Assembly: GCF_021462225.1 (NCBI RefSeq) | Contig: NC_061811.1 | Span: 223,501 to 287,500 of the forward strand | Reading direction: 5' to 3' | Origin: Girardinichthys multiradiatus | Lineage: Eukaryota; Chordata; Actinopteri; Cyprinodontiformes; Goodeidae | DNA length: 64,000 nucleotides | Shown here: positions 17,761-29,639 of the stretch, one piece after another | Position numbering within the stretch: position 1 is the first letter of the stretch | Layout: every line of letters starts with the position of its first letter | Notes under the pieces: model-generated | The model's input: only the letters and a program-made list of their open reading frames with translations | The model's database searches: none | Told to the model about the DNA's origin: nothing | Translations under genes and position numbers: made by a program

Positions 17761-18765
17761 TGGACCCATCGCCAGCACAACAGTGGCGTACCCACGTTGA
17801 TGAGACCCTTTCCTGGTTGGGTTCCGGCATGGAGGAGCTAATTTCCACATTACGTTCTGGCAATGTTGTCGCTGAGCCGCCACGTCACAAAGAAACCACG
17901 TCCAAGTAACACGGACAACAGCAGAGGCAAGGGAGCAACGCCTCTCTCCGCCTGAGATGTTCAGGGGAGATTCAGACCAATGTCGAGCTTTTCTTACTCA
18001 GTGTGAAATTCATTTTGAGCTTCAGCCGTCATCCTTTCCCACTGAACGTTCCAAGGTGGCGTTTGTTATATCTCTGCTGGCAGGAAAGGCAAAACAGTGG
18101 ATGGCATAACAGGTCTGCATCTTCTAATCTTTTCCAAGGAACTCATTCGAGTTTTTGACCTGGTCATTCCAAGTCGTGAGGCCGCAAGAGAATTATTGTC
18201 CCTCAAACAGGGTGATCAGCCTGTCTCGTCCTATATAATTGACTTTCATTTGTTGGCTGCAGAGAGCCGTTGGAATGAGGCAGCACAAATGGATGCATTC
18301 ATGAAAGGATTAAACGAAGACATCAAGGATGAGCTAGCGACCCGTGACTATCCTTCTTCCCTGAAACAACTCGAGGATTTGGCTGCTCGCATTGATGTTC
18401 AGCTGGCAGAGAGAAGGAAGGATAAGCACCATGAGAAGAGTCGCTCATCATTAACTCAGGTTTCTGCACACCGGTATGAGAGAAGGAGTCGGTCACCTCT
18501 CACTGAGGAAAATGATAATTGTGAGCCCATGCAATTGGGCAGAACCAAGATTACCCCTGAGGAGAAAGATCGTCAGAGAAGATTCAAGCTCTGTTTTTAT
18601 TCTGGAGAGAAGGGACATTTAGCACTCAGGTGTCCACTAAAAGGACAGGCTCAGCAGAGGAAGGAGGTCTCTACTGAGTCGAAGTCAACTATCTGCCTCC
18701 TCCTTCTTGTTTCCTGCCCATTTTCAAACCTCTTCTTTGTCTCTCCAGGGGGCCGTGTTTATTGA
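17761..18765 (+). pseudogene. gypsy gag
   Basis: Gag begins at ATG 17761 (MDPSPAQQW). Capsid similarity continues in another frame at 17957-18108 (GDSDQCRAFLTQCEIHFELQ; AFVISLLAGKAKQW) and then in a third frame from 18097. So at least two frameshifts are present. The nucleocapsid knuckle reads CFYSGEKGHLALRC, with Ser at the second Cys position of the usual CCHC, which would weaken zinc binding. A basic linker (RRSRSPLTEE) precedes it. Confidence 0.8.
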
Positions 18766-19141
18766 TTCAGGAGCAGATACTGAATTCATGGACGAAACAT
18801 TTGCAAATAAGAACGGCATAAAACTTATTCCGTCAGCTGACACAAGAAACGTGCTAGCTTTGGATGGTCACAGCATGAACAATTCACATCTCAGGATGGA
18901 GGAGATTACCTTAACAGTTGGAGGTAATCATCAAGAAAAAGTAACTTTCATGATCATTAATTCACCTGAACTTCCTGTAGTCCTAGGGGCCTCCTGGTTG
19001 CAGAAACACAACCCTCACATCAACTGGAAGAAAAAAGAAGTTTTGGGTTGGTCTGAGCCATGTTCCGCTGACTGTCTTTTGTCTGCTGCTACGGAGGTCA
19101 GTGTGGAGAATGAGGTTGAGAAGACATATCCGGATTTATGA
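18707..19141 (+). pseudogene. gypsy retropepsin
   Basis: The aspartic protease core reads VFIDSGADTEF, with the usual first loop Asp-Ser-Gly, followed by a flap region and the conserved LPVVLGASWLQKHNP segment. It lies directly downstream of gag in a different frame. It would process the polyprotein as a dimer. A four-base overlap joins its end to the next frame. Confidence 0.8.
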
Positions 19142-20646
19142 ATGATTGTGCTATTGATTTGCTTCCTGGCACATCACCCCCTAAAGGCAGAATCTATTAT
19201 TTGTCTGGTCCAGAGCACAGGGCCATGAAGAGTTATGTTGATGAGGCATTAAAGGCAGGGCACATTCGACCCTCTTCCTCTCCTGCAGGTGCTGGTTTCT
19301 TTTTTGTTGGGAAGAAGGATGGTTCACTGAGACCATGCATTGATTATAGAGGCCTTAATGAGATAACAGTTAAAAATAGATATCTGATCAAATCCCTGGA
19401 TAGATATTTTCTAAGGAATGCATATCATCTGGTCCGAATCAGAGAAGGAGATGAGTGGAAAACGGCTTTCAACACACCTACGGGCCATTATGAATACAAG
19501 GTCATGCCATTTGGACTTACTAATGCTCCTGCAGTTTTTCAGTCATTGGTTAATGACGTTCTAAGAGACATGGTGGGTCAATTTGTATTTGTTTATCTTG
19601 ATGACATACTGATTTATTCTCAAGATCTGGAAACCCACAGAAAACATGTCAGAGCTGTTCTCCTGCGTCTTCTCCAAAACCAGTTGTTCGTCAAGGCAGA
19701 GAAATGTGAGTTCTACATAACTACCACTTCCTTTTTGGGCTTCATCATTTCCCCAGATCAAGTGCTTGTCGATCCCTCCAAGGTTAAGGCTGTATTGGAA
19801 TGGCCTGTTCCAACTGATCGCAAGCAGCTTCAAAGATTTCTAGGCTTCGCAAACTTCTATTGGAGGTTTATTAGAAATTACAGCCTGGTTGCTACTCCCC
19901 TAAACGCTCTTACCTCTTCCAAGGTGAAATTTGTGTGGAATAAAGATGCAGAGAAGGCCTTCAATAGGTAAAAGGAACTCTTCACGTCAGCTCCAGTGTT
20001 ACGGTCTCCTGACTCAGAGAGACAGTTTATTGTGGAGGTGGATGCCTCAAGCACTGGGGTCGGAGCTGTATTAAGCCAAAGAGGTGAGGATGATCGTGTT
20101 CACCCATGTGCCTTCTTTTTAAGGACTCTGTCACAAGCTGAGCGGAATTACGACGTGGGAGACAGAGAGTTATTGGCCGTCAAGTTGGCGTTGACAGAGT
20201 GGAGACATTGGCTGGAGGGGACTAAGGAGCCGTTTGTGGTGTGGACTGACCATAAGAACTTGGAGTACCTGAAATCAGCAAAACAGCTAAACCCCAGACA
20301 GGCTAGGTGGGCTTTGTTTTTTGGTCGTTTTAATTTCTCCCTGTCTTACAGGCCAGGGAGTAAAAATGGCAAACCTGACGCCCTATCCCGAATTCAAGAG
20401 CCTGAAGAATCTCAGTCTGCGGGTGAAGAGGAGTTTATCCTTCCTGAAACCGTCAGGTTGTCTGTGTCCCGAGTGGAGGTGGAAAGGGAGGTCCAGGAAG
20501 CCATTAGGGATCTGCCTATCCCACCATCATGTCCACCTGACCGCTGTTTTGTCCCTGAACGCCTTGTGCCTAAGGTACTGGAGTCTTGTCATTGCTCTCG
20601 TTTAGTTTGTCATCCAGGAATCAGCAGAACCATTCAGACAGTTTGA
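19138..20646 (+). pseudogene. gypsy reverse transcriptase and RNase H
   Basis: The RT shows [19 protein letters not shown], then [13 protein letters not shown], and the catalytic [11 protein letters not shown]. Between [11 protein letters not shown] and [10 protein letters not shown] about 15-20 residues normally found there are absent, including the motif A Asp. A TAA at 19969-19971 ends the RT frame; RNase H then runs from 19996 ([16 protein letters not shown], with the catalytic Asp; TDHKNLEYL) and stops at a TGA at 20644. The copy cannot be active. Confidence 0.85.
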
Positions 20647-21640
20647 ACTCAGTTTTGGCGGCCATCACTGGTCAAGGATGTCAAAGACTTTGTTGCTGAA
20701 TGCACTCAATGTTGTCGAGCTAAGCCTTCTCATTGCCCCCCTGCAGGGTTGTTGCACCCTTTGCCAATTCCCCCTCGCCCATGGTCACATATTGTGATGG
20801 ATTTTGTGACAGGTCTACCGGTTTCTAATAGTCACTCTGTACTACTAACCATAATGGACAGATTTTCAAAGATGGTTCATCTGGTGCCGTTGGAGAAGCT
20901 TCCATCTGTTAAGGAGATGGGTGAGATATTGACCCGAGAAGTTTTCAGGCTCCATGGAATTCCAAATGACATTGTTTCCGATAGAGGACCCCAGTTTGTA
21001 TCATATTTCTGGAAGGAGTTTTGTTCGTTGTTGGGAATTTCTGTTAGTCTTTCCTCAGGGTTTCCTCCTCAGTCTAATGGCCAAACCGAGAGAGCCAACC
21101 AAGAAGCTGAAACCAAACTTCATATATTATGTGTGTCTGACCCGACCAAGTGGTCACAAAATTTGCCCTGGGTTGAATACGCCATGAACTCTATGCAATC
21201 AAGTGCCACTGGTTTGTCTCCTTTTCATGTTGTGTTTGGTTTCCAGCCACCCATGTTGTCAGTTCAGGAGAGAGAAGCTAATGTTCCGTCCGCCCAAGCG
21301 GCTGCCCTAAGGTGCCAAAGAATATGGAGAAAGGTCAGGAGGTCGATGATCAGAATGTCACTGGTTCAGTCGAGAACGGCCAACTGGACGGAGATGGATC
21401 CCTGCCCCTAAGTACCAGGTGGGGCAGAACGTTTGGCTCTCTGCCAAGGACCTCCCATTAAGGGTAGAATCCTGGAAATTGGCACCCCAATTTGTTGGAC
21501 CTTTCCCAATCTCCAAGATCATCAACCCTGTCACTGTATGACTGAGATTACCCAACTCCATCAGGATTCACCCCACGTTCCACGTTTCTCAGGTTAAGCC
21601 CTTCGTGGAGCCCCGACTTGGGGCTATGACAGCCAGACAG
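20647..21640 (+). pseudogene. gypsy integrase
   Basis: The zinc-binding domain is split by the TGA at 20644: the His pair lies before it ([11 protein letters not shown]) and the Cys pair after (CTQCC). The catalytic core is open at 20749-21411 with D in VMDFVTG, D in VSDRGPQF and E in TERANQE. A frameshift near 21405 moves the C-terminal part (PFVGPF-type segment and FHVSQVKPF) into other frames, with a stop near 21540. No chromodomain is evident. Confidence 0.85.
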
Positions 21641-21884
21641 AAGCTGTTCATGTTCTTCATTGATGGGATTAAAGTGCTGATTATTCAGTTTTATACATTT
21701 AGAAATCCATAAAATCCATCATTAGCTGTAAATTGAACAATGTTTCTCTGAATGTAAAACTGTGTTTTATTATTATGGTTCATCATTGAATGGATGAGGA
21801 AACAGCCTCAGTCCTTAGATTTTTATTATTTTACATCAGATTCGATCAGTTGTTCACAGTTTAAATAATTTTAAATTTAATTTA

Positions 21885-22012
21885 AATCAGAATCAGAAAA
21901 GCTTTATTGCCAAGTACGTTTTTGGACATACAAGGAATTTGTTTTGGCGTAGTCGGTGCAATACAATACAAATTAAACAGTACCAACATATCTACAATAT
22001 AATATAAATATT
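21885..22012 (-). repeat. LINE 3' tail, isolated copy
   Basis: This is the 3'-terminal segment of the LINE at 31164-33198 in the same minus orientation: it starts AATCAGAATCAGAAAAGC and shares GCCAAGTACGTTTTTGGAC. It is a strongly 5'-truncated insertion. Confidence 0.8.
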
Positions 22013-22945
22013 ATATTAAATGTAGCTTTTTAGATGCTGATGCAAGAAATATTGACCAAAAAATTTATTTTGACATTTAAAAATCAGGAGACAAATGTCT
22101 AAATATCTATAATTATGTATATAGTTACATAATTACACTGATGAATTATTTATTGAGACATAAATGTGAAATTGAATTAAAATCTTTTTTCAGAATATTC
22201 AAGTCTAAATTAACTTAAAAAAATTATTTAAGAAATCAACCAAAAAGTAACGTATCAGTTTCTTTTATAAAACATGTATTAATATATTAAGTTATTTACT
22301 TTTTGACTATTAAAAACACATTTATAATAATATTTTTGTACATTTTACTCCCTGTAACTTCATAAACAGGTTGTTTCATGAAAACTTACCTTCGGTAGTA
22401 CTCAGACCCTCCACCAGAGGGGAGAAGAGAAGAATAGAACCAATTTTATTGAAGGGGTGGAGGTCTCAGAAATACACGTTTATAATTACAAGATAAAAGA
22501 AGTTTTGGAAAATACCAGAGTTCTGATATTGTTCACTAAATAATGCTGCACAGGTTTTTCATGATCCCAGGTCCACTTCTGATTGGTTAATTAGTCAGTC
22601 GTAACAACTCCTCCCCTGGTTGTTTCTGCCAAAATGAGTTGCTGACTCAGACAAAACATTATTGGTCCATCAAGAAGTACCAGGTCAGAAAGAATCTCTA
22701 TGAGTTAAGCGTTGGTATTTTTTTCTGCATTGTACACTACTGTATGCTACAGTTATATGTTTTTGTTTGAAGTTTAGATCATATTTTCAGTCTAACCTCT
22801 TGTTCATTAAAACTTCCTCAGTAGGTGTTTGTAGATTTATCAACATTGTTAATCGTTATAATTCCAATTTTTGTTTATTTTATTGCTCTAAGTTAATCAT
22901 TAGACAGTAGAATGGCATTAATTACTAATTAAGTATAATAACTCA
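22013..22945. other. AT-rich stretch without recognised features
   Basis: No frame above 60 codons with family resemblance, no clear repeat. Composition is strongly AT-rich up to about 22380. Confidence 0.5.
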
Positions 22946-24870
22946 TTGATTCCTTTTACAATATTTAGTTGTTTTGTTCTATTTATTATTTCCAGTCTAA
23001 CTGACTTGAAATCTGCATTGGTGCACCCCGTTTTTAAAGGTGGTGATCGCTCTGACATCAACAACCTCAGACCGATTTCCATATTATCTTGTGCTTCTAA
23101 GGTTTTGGAGAGACTTGTTAATAAACAGTTAATTTTGTTAGGATCTGTCATTTTGGACTTTGTTGTGGTTTTGCGTTTGTTTTCTCTTCAGTTACGTGTT
23201 TCTAATTCTTTGGGATTATTAGTCATGTTGGTTTATTTCCTTCTGTTTCCTGAGAGTTTTGTTCTCTCTCCTGCTCCTAGTTTTAGTTCTTTCTCCCCTC
23301 GTCCATAGTTCCTTTGGTGGTTGCTTTCTCATTTATTTATGAATTTATTATTATTATATTTATTGTTATTATTATTATTTCAGTTCCCTTTGCTTCTTTA
23401 GGGGTTTCCAGTTTATTTTCCTGCTTAGTGTTACTATGCTTGTTTATGGTTAGGTTATTTTTTTATTGCTGGACTCTTCTAGTTTATTAGTTTATTTTCC
23501 CTGTTCCTCTTCTTGTCATTAGTTCCCCTTCAGTTATTATTTACTGTGTTCATCTCCCTTTATGTTTGTAGTTCTTCCCAGCCTAATCCCTAGTTTAGTC
23601 CCCCGTGTTAGTTTTTATTGTTTCAGTTTCTTCTATAGGTTAGTTTGTAGTTATTGTTTGCCACTATACTTTGTTCCACTTATTGTTCACATTTATTCTA
23701 ATCTTCGCTTTCTCTGCTCCCTTCCCAGTTAGTTTCAGTCAGTGTTTGTTTGGGTTTGTTTACTTTTTAGTTAGGGTTTCCTTTATGGTTTTTGTTCATT
23801 CTTATTTGCCAGGTTCTTATATCTTAGGTTGTTATAGTTTTCTTAGATCTGTTTCTCTGAGTTTGTTAATTAGTCCCTTCTCCCATGGTTTAGTTTTGTA
23901 TTAGTTTCACCTGTCCTTCAGCCTCCCTGCTTCCCATGTCACACCTGTCCCTAGTTCTATTGATTACCTGTCTTTTGTTCCACATTGATTACCCTCTGTA
24001 TATTAGTTGGCCTGTTTTCCTTGTTCCTCGCTGGTTTGTTTTGTCAACTTCTTCATTCGTTTCTCATACTGTCTGACCTGGATTCCTGTAAATCTTTCTG
24101 TTACACCCTGCCTGCCTACCTTCTGTTTAACCGGAGTTATTTAATAAATCATCGTTCTGCTCGCCATGACGTCTCCTCGTCTGCCTCTGCATTTTGGTCC
24201 ACAGAATATGACAAACTTGCTATCTTGAGGCCAACAATTTGTTCTCTCCTGCACAGTCTGGTTTTCGTTCTGGTCACGGATGTGTAACAGCAGTTTTATA
24301 AATTATAAATGAAATAACCTCTGCCCTGGACTCCAAACAGTTCTGCGCTGAAATATTAATTGATTTAGCAAAAGCTTTTGATTCTGTGAACAATTCCTGT
24401 ATATTTAAAAAGACTTAGCAGCCTCGCGGTTTCCATTCAGTCATTGACACGATTCTTTAACTACCTCTCAGACAGAGTAAGTGATTATAGACTCTGAATC
24501 TTCTAAAATTTTTTATGTCCCTGTGGGTGTGCCTCAGGGGTCCATCCTTTGCCCTACTTTGTTTGCAATTTACATTACTGATATCCCGCAAGCTGTTAGT
24601 AAAGGTGCTGTACATTTATACTCAGATGACACTATTTTGTATGCCTTTGGCCTGTCCCCTGAAACAGTTTTTCAGTCTCTAAAACAAAGCTTCTTGGATA
24701 TTCAGTACGCCTTTGCGAATCTGGAGCTATCCTTGAATGCTAAGAAAAATAAAGTCCTATGGTTTCCATGTTAAAATCTCTCCAATTTGGATTTTACCAC
24801 CAAAGATGGAACTGTCTTAGAGCAGGTTACAGAGTATAGGTACTTGGGAATCTGGTTAGATTGCTCATTG
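22946..24870 (+). pseudogene. LINE reverse transcriptase interrupted by an LTR
   Basis: The left part (to 23135) carries an early RT motif (LVHPVFKGGDRSDINNLRPIS). The right part (from 24219) resumes with SGFRSGHGCVTA, then an AKAFDSVN motif A region, GVPQGSILCPTLF (motif B) and LYSDDTILYA (motif C). A stop near 24288 and frameshifts near 24400 and 24775 break it. Clade not assigned. Removing the LTR insert with one duplication copy puts the two flanking frames in register. Confidence 0.8.
23136..24213 (+). mobile_element. Solo LTR inserted in the LINE
   Basis: A T-rich block of about 1.08 kb begins TGTTAG and ends ATGACA (TG...CA). It is flanked by AATTT (23131-23135) and AACTT (24214-24218), a 5-bp duplication with one mismatch. 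It contains AATAAA near 24143. There is no coding potential. It sits exactly where the LINE reading frame breaks. Confidence 0.7.
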
Positions 24871-25162
24871 GTTAGATTGCTCATTAACCTTTTTAAGGAG
24901 TCATGCAATTGTTTTATTAAATGAATGCATTGCTTGTTGTCCTCTCCCCATTTTCCCATTAAAGTGTTTTAGCACTTTCAGGCTAAAACAAGCTAAAATT
25001 GTTCTTAATGTTTGCCTGGTGAAATAAATGTTCATTAATAATAATAGTAATAATAATTTAGAGTTGATTATAAATAAATTTAAATCCTTAAAAAATCCAA
25101 AATTCCTTTTTCTTCTTTAGATAATATTTCACATTCGCTCTGATGTTTTCATAGATGAGGAG

Positions 25163-25577
25163 ACTGATTGAATTTAATTCAATTCGGTTTTATTTATTTA
25201 GCGCCAAATTCACAACACGTCGTCTCAAGGAACTTAGTCAGGTCAAGTCAGGTTCATCCATTCTAATTAATCCGAACTATCAAACAATCAGATTCAGTTA
25301 TTTATTCAAACTGGATAAAACGTTTTTCTATCTAAGGAAACCCAGCAGATTGCATCCAGTCAGTGACTTGCAGCATTCACTCCTCCTGGATAAGCATGTA
25401 GAGACAGTGGACAGTCACTGGTGTTGACTTTGCAGCAATCACTCATACTGAGCATGCATGTAGCGACAGTGGAGAGGAAAAACTACCTTTTAACAGGAAG
25501 AAACCTCCAGCAGAACCAGAACCAGGCTCAGTGTGAGCGGCCATCTGCCACGACCCACTGGGGGTTTGAGCGAACAT
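25163..25577 (+). repeat. R1 interspersed repeat, copy B
   Basis: Opposite orientation to copy A. It begins at TTGAATTTAATTCAATTCGG and ends near the GGGGGTTTGAG motif, so it lacks the distal third seen in copy C. Conserved core as in the other copies. Confidence 0.75.
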
Positions 25578-26324
25578 GATTGGTGAACATTACAATGAAA
25601 TATATACAAAATGAAAACAGATTAAACAAATTTGTACAGAAAGCGCAAAGCAGTGAAATAAAGCGAAACCCTGAGTGCAGTTATAGCACTAACAAAGAAA
25701 AGTGGAAAAGGCCATGTGTACCACGAGATACGCACTCTTTAACATCCAGTAGGGGTGAGCTGGGAGGTTTTCATTCATCAAGTCAGCATGTAGATCACCA
25801 GCCGGATCAGAAAACATCATGGCCACCAAAGGTGGAGAACCTGCTTCCTTGGGGTTGAGTAATTATATTTCAGTCATACTTATTTTCAATAAAGCAATAA
25901 TATAAATTCCTAAAATGAATTACGGCATTTTAAATGTTTTTTTTTACCGTGTCCTGTCCGGCAGAGTAGCTCAGAATTGTTGCCTGAGAGCCCAAAGGAT
26001 TTGCTTTCACAAGTAGAGCATTACGGCTAACGTTTAAAGCTCTGCTTGATTTTCATAAAAATAAATTTTATTAGAAACTGCTTTGGGATTATTTCAATTG
26101 TTACGGATACGGAGACAGAAATGAAAAGGGAAAAAATAAGAAGCACGGAGGAGAAAAAGGTGGGCCAAAAAGGAAAAGGGGAGTAAAGGAGAAAAGAATG
26201 AAGTTGAGAAAGAAGGATGAAGAGATTACAAGATAACACCCTGCTTGCTTCTACACCTGCAGAAACATACATAACAGCTTTTTACCAAAAGTGCATGGTA
26301 CCTATGAATGTGTAACCCATATAG
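25578..26324. other. Stretch without recognised features
   Basis: No coding resemblance. A purine-rich segment lies at about 26110-26230 on the plus strand. The last 8 bases (CCATATAG) are the target duplication of the hAT element. Confidence 0.5.
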
Positions 26325-26340
26325 CAGGGGTGCTCATTAC

Positions 26341-26395
26341 GTCGATCGCGATCTACTGGTCGATCGCGATCTACTGGTCGATCGCGGAGGCAGTA
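26341..26395 (+). repeat. Subterminal tandem repeat of the hAT element
   Basis: An 18-base unit GTCGATCGCGATCTACTG occurs twice and then partially a third time, followed by a diverged unit. Its subterminal position and palindromic GATCGCGATC core suggest transposase binding sites. Confidence 0.6.
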
Positions 26396-26607
26396 CTGGT
26401 CGATTGCTGACGTTAAAAAAAATATTTGTCAGCCTATCAAACATCCTGTCACTTGATTGACATACAGGGCAACCATTCAGATGACATCTGAATTTTGACC
26501 TTTAGGTCACCGCTCATGTGTAAACGACGGCGCTATCGCAGCAAAACAAGCTAGTTAGAGAATTACCTTCAGATTTTAAGCCCTTGCTAAAACATATGCT
26601 GATCAAA

Positions 26608-28632
26608 ATGAGTGAGAAAGCTGGACCAAGTAAGAAGGCAAAAACATGTCACTTTCATACGGAATGGGAGGTGGACTTTTTTTTCACAATGTCATTTTCG
26701 AAGTGCGTTTGCCTCATCTGCCAGTCTACCATCGCAAAGCAAAGAAGGGAAATGTGGAGCGGCATTTTCGGACTGTTCATGGAAAATACAACATCGACTT
26801 TCCGCCGAAAAGCCAGCTGAGAAAGAGAAAGGTACAGGAACTAAAATCCCAGTTGTCCGGACAGCAGTCATTTTTCACTCAACAAACTTCAAAAGCGAAA
26901 GCCGCCACCGAAGCATCGTTCTGGGGGAGTCATGCCATCATTAAAAACAATAAGTCCTTCCAAGACGGAGAGATGGTAAAAGAAGCATTCGTTGAAGCAG
27001 CTGACTCATTGTTCCGAGACTTTAAAAATAAGGCAGAGATATTATCTTCAATCAAAGCTCTTCAGCTGTCAAGACATACAGTTACACGGCGCTGTGAAGC
27101 CATGGCTGAGGATTTAACCCAGCAAATGTGGAAGGACATCAGAGATTGTGAATGTTTCTCCCTGCAGTTGGACGAATCTACAGATGTGAGTGACACAGCC
27201 CAGATGTGCAATTTCATTCGTATGGTGTTTAGTATTAGTATGGTGTTTGTGTAAAAGAGGAGCTATTGACAGCACTTCCCATGAAAGAACACACGCGAGG
27301 AGAGGACATTTTTCAGACGTTTAAAAACTTTATCGAGGAAACTCAGCTCCCAGTGTACAAATTGGTGTCTATCACCACAGATGCAGCACCTGCAATGGTT
27401 GGACGTGTTAATGGATTTATTGCAAAGTGCAGGCAGGACAATGCGTTCCCAGAATTCTTGAATTACCATTGCATAATCCACCAACAAGCGTTATGCGCTA
27501 AAATGCTCAACATGAAAGAGATCATGGACGTGGCAACGAAGATCGCCTGTTCTATTCGAGCCAGTTCTCTACAAAGACGGTTATTCCGTGCACATCTGGA
27601 GAAGGCTGACTGCAACCACTCTGAGTTGTTGCTACATACTGATGTGAGATGGCTTAGTCGTGGGAAATTCCTCCAAAGATTTTGAGAACTCTGTCCGGAG
27701 ATTAAAGAGTTTTTCAGTTCAGTGTATCTGGACATGCAGAATACAAGCAACTAAATGATGGTCAATGGCTGGTGGACTTGGCATTTTTAACTGATCTGAC
27801 AAACTTGTTGAATGACCTTAACCTTGAGCTGCAAGGAAAAGACAAAACGGTGACCAATATGATTAGCTCAGTTAACGCTTTCAAACGAAAGAAGCAACAT
27901 TTAGCCTCAAAGCTGCAGCGCCATGATTTGGAAAATTTCCAGAACCTGGCGTCAGAGCTGGAGACACAAGGGAAGGCCCGTGAGCAGCTTGACAGTGCAC
28001 GCTACTTGGAGCAGATGAACAATTGTCTGTCAGAGTTTGACAAATGCTTTCAAGACTTTTCTTTGCTCGAGCCAGTCGCTACATTCATGTGCTATCCTTT
28101 TCAGGAAGATGCTGAGGTTGATTCACTCGCATCAAACATTGCAGCACTGTTTCACTTGAACTCTTCTGGAGTGGAAGATGAGATTTTGACTCTACGAACT
28201 GACATTGAACTGAAGTCGAGAGCTCATGGACAGTTCTGGAACTTACTCACTGAGGAAAAGTACCCCAACATGAGGAAATGTGCTACCTCCTTGACTGCAT
28301 TATTTGGCTCCACTTATTTATGTGAGTCAGCCTTTTCCTACATGAAGATCATTAAGTCCAAATACCGTTCCACCATGACTGATGAACATTTGAAAATGTG
28401 CTTGAGGCTGGCTGTCAGCAGCTACTGTCCGGACTATGCATCCCTGGCTGATTTAATTCAGTGCAAGTCATCAAAGAAAACTCAGGTATTTACAAAAAAT
28501 GTAAATAATTATTTATTATGTGTGTTGTGCAATATTGGCTTATTCAGTAATGCAAGGTACATCAACATACATTGTACATACAAAGAATCCTTACTAAATT
28601 TGAAAATAGTTATATGTTTTGCATTTTTGTAG
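26608..28632 (+). pseudogene. hAT transposase with BED finger
   Basis: The protein cuts and joins the element. A BED zinc finger is split: the Cys pair (KCVCLICQS) is in the frame from 26608, the His part (ERHFRTVHGKYN) in the frame of 26646. The catalytic domain reads FSLQLDESTDVSD, later SITTDAAPAMVGR, and the C-terminal hATC dimerisation region STYLCESAFSYMKIIKSKYRS is in the last frame. Breaks: near 26740, at 27220-27255 (a short duplication of TATGGTGTTTAGTATTAG-type sequence), a TGA at 27683, and a frameshift near 27735. It resembles the ZBED/GTF2IRD2-like class, and the copy is inactive. Confidence 0.88.
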
Positions 28633-28712
28633 TGGGTAGGTTGATCAATTTGACTTGGTTGTTTTATAAGTAGCTCGCATGCTGAAAAAGTGTGAGCACA
28701 CCTGCCGTATAG

Positions 28713-29599
28713 TCTGTAGTATGTTCTAGGGTTTAACCTATTAGACCTTACTTGTATCAGAACTTAGTTAACAGCTTCAAAGAATCATATTCATGGAAAA
28801 CTACCAGGTATACTTAGAAATCTTGCTTCTCATCTACAGGTTATCAATCACTTCGGTTCTAGTAAGGAGATTGGTAGGAGCTGCTCTTGGCAAGAGCTTA
28901 GAAGCCTCCAACCCACAAGAAACACGCCTTACACCTTTTAGGAAAAAAACATTAATGTATTAAAAATATTTGCAAAGGTAATTCAATATACTGACAAATT
29001 ACAAGCAAAATAAGACATTTTCTGTGAAGACAAAATGCGTTTCACCCTTCACAGTTTAGATTTTGTTTTTACAGTATTCTCTGAAAAGGGATCAAATAAC
29101 AAACAAACTGGCACTCTTCAGTTTTTTGTGTCTTCCTAGTTCCATAAGTGGTGGATACTTTAGGTTAAAACTCACCAGAGGGTATCTTCAACCTAACCAG
29201 TGCAAACGTCTGCTCTGCGTTTTTTTCCCGACAAGCATCTATGTCCGTTAGCACACAACCGACCCCAAGGCGCCTCTATAATATTTAGAAGTACAAAGTG
29301 CATAACCAGTGTGTCTATGCTCTGTTCAGCAACTGATATTTTTCGAAGTTGTAAACCTTTCCTCCCACAACACAGTGCAGCAACATGGTGTAGACTTCTG
29401 CAGTATTTGTGAGGCGTTTAAGGGTCCTCGGAATTTAGAGCTGCATCAACTTAAGTTTAATTTTACCCGTGAGGCATTCAGGGGGCTCAGAAAGTTGACT
29501 AAGAAAATAACCTGGGTTACAAATGCAAGATAGTTAGATAAGATTAGTGGTAAATGGGGCTCAATATAGAACATCTGTGTATCTGTTATCACCTGAATC
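28713..29599. other. Stretch without recognised features
   Basis: No coding resemblance or clear repeat; the composition is AT-rich. The sequence turns GC-rich from about 29670. Confidence 0.45.
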
Positions 29600-29639
29600 T
29601 AAACACCTGTGGGTCTGAGTGTGAGCGCACTTGTGTATA

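Larger units (their letters stand above)
17544..21640 (+). mobile_element. Ty3/gypsy retrotransposon, plus strand, near-complete but decayed
   Basis: Gag, retropepsin, RT, RNase H and integrase follow in the standard Ty3/gypsy order. A possible 5' LTR remnant lies at 17544-17750 (it begins TGTTATG and contains AATAAA near 17673). No 3' LTR is seen after the integrase end near 21640. Frame breaks occur in gag, between RT and RNase H, at the integrase zinc-binding region and before the C-terminal domain. Confidence 0.85.
26325..28704 (+). mobile_element. hAT transposon with terminal repeats and 8-bp target duplication
   Basis: The left end is CAGGGGTGCTCA (26325-26336) and the right end TGAGCACACCTG (28693-28704), inverted repeats with one mismatch. 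Flanks are CCATATAG (26317-26324) and CCGTATAG (28705-28712), an 8-bp duplication with one mismatch. Total length is 2380 bases. It carries a single decayed transposase gene. The size, the CAGGGGTG end and the 8-bp duplication are hallmarks of hAT elements. Confidence 0.92.
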
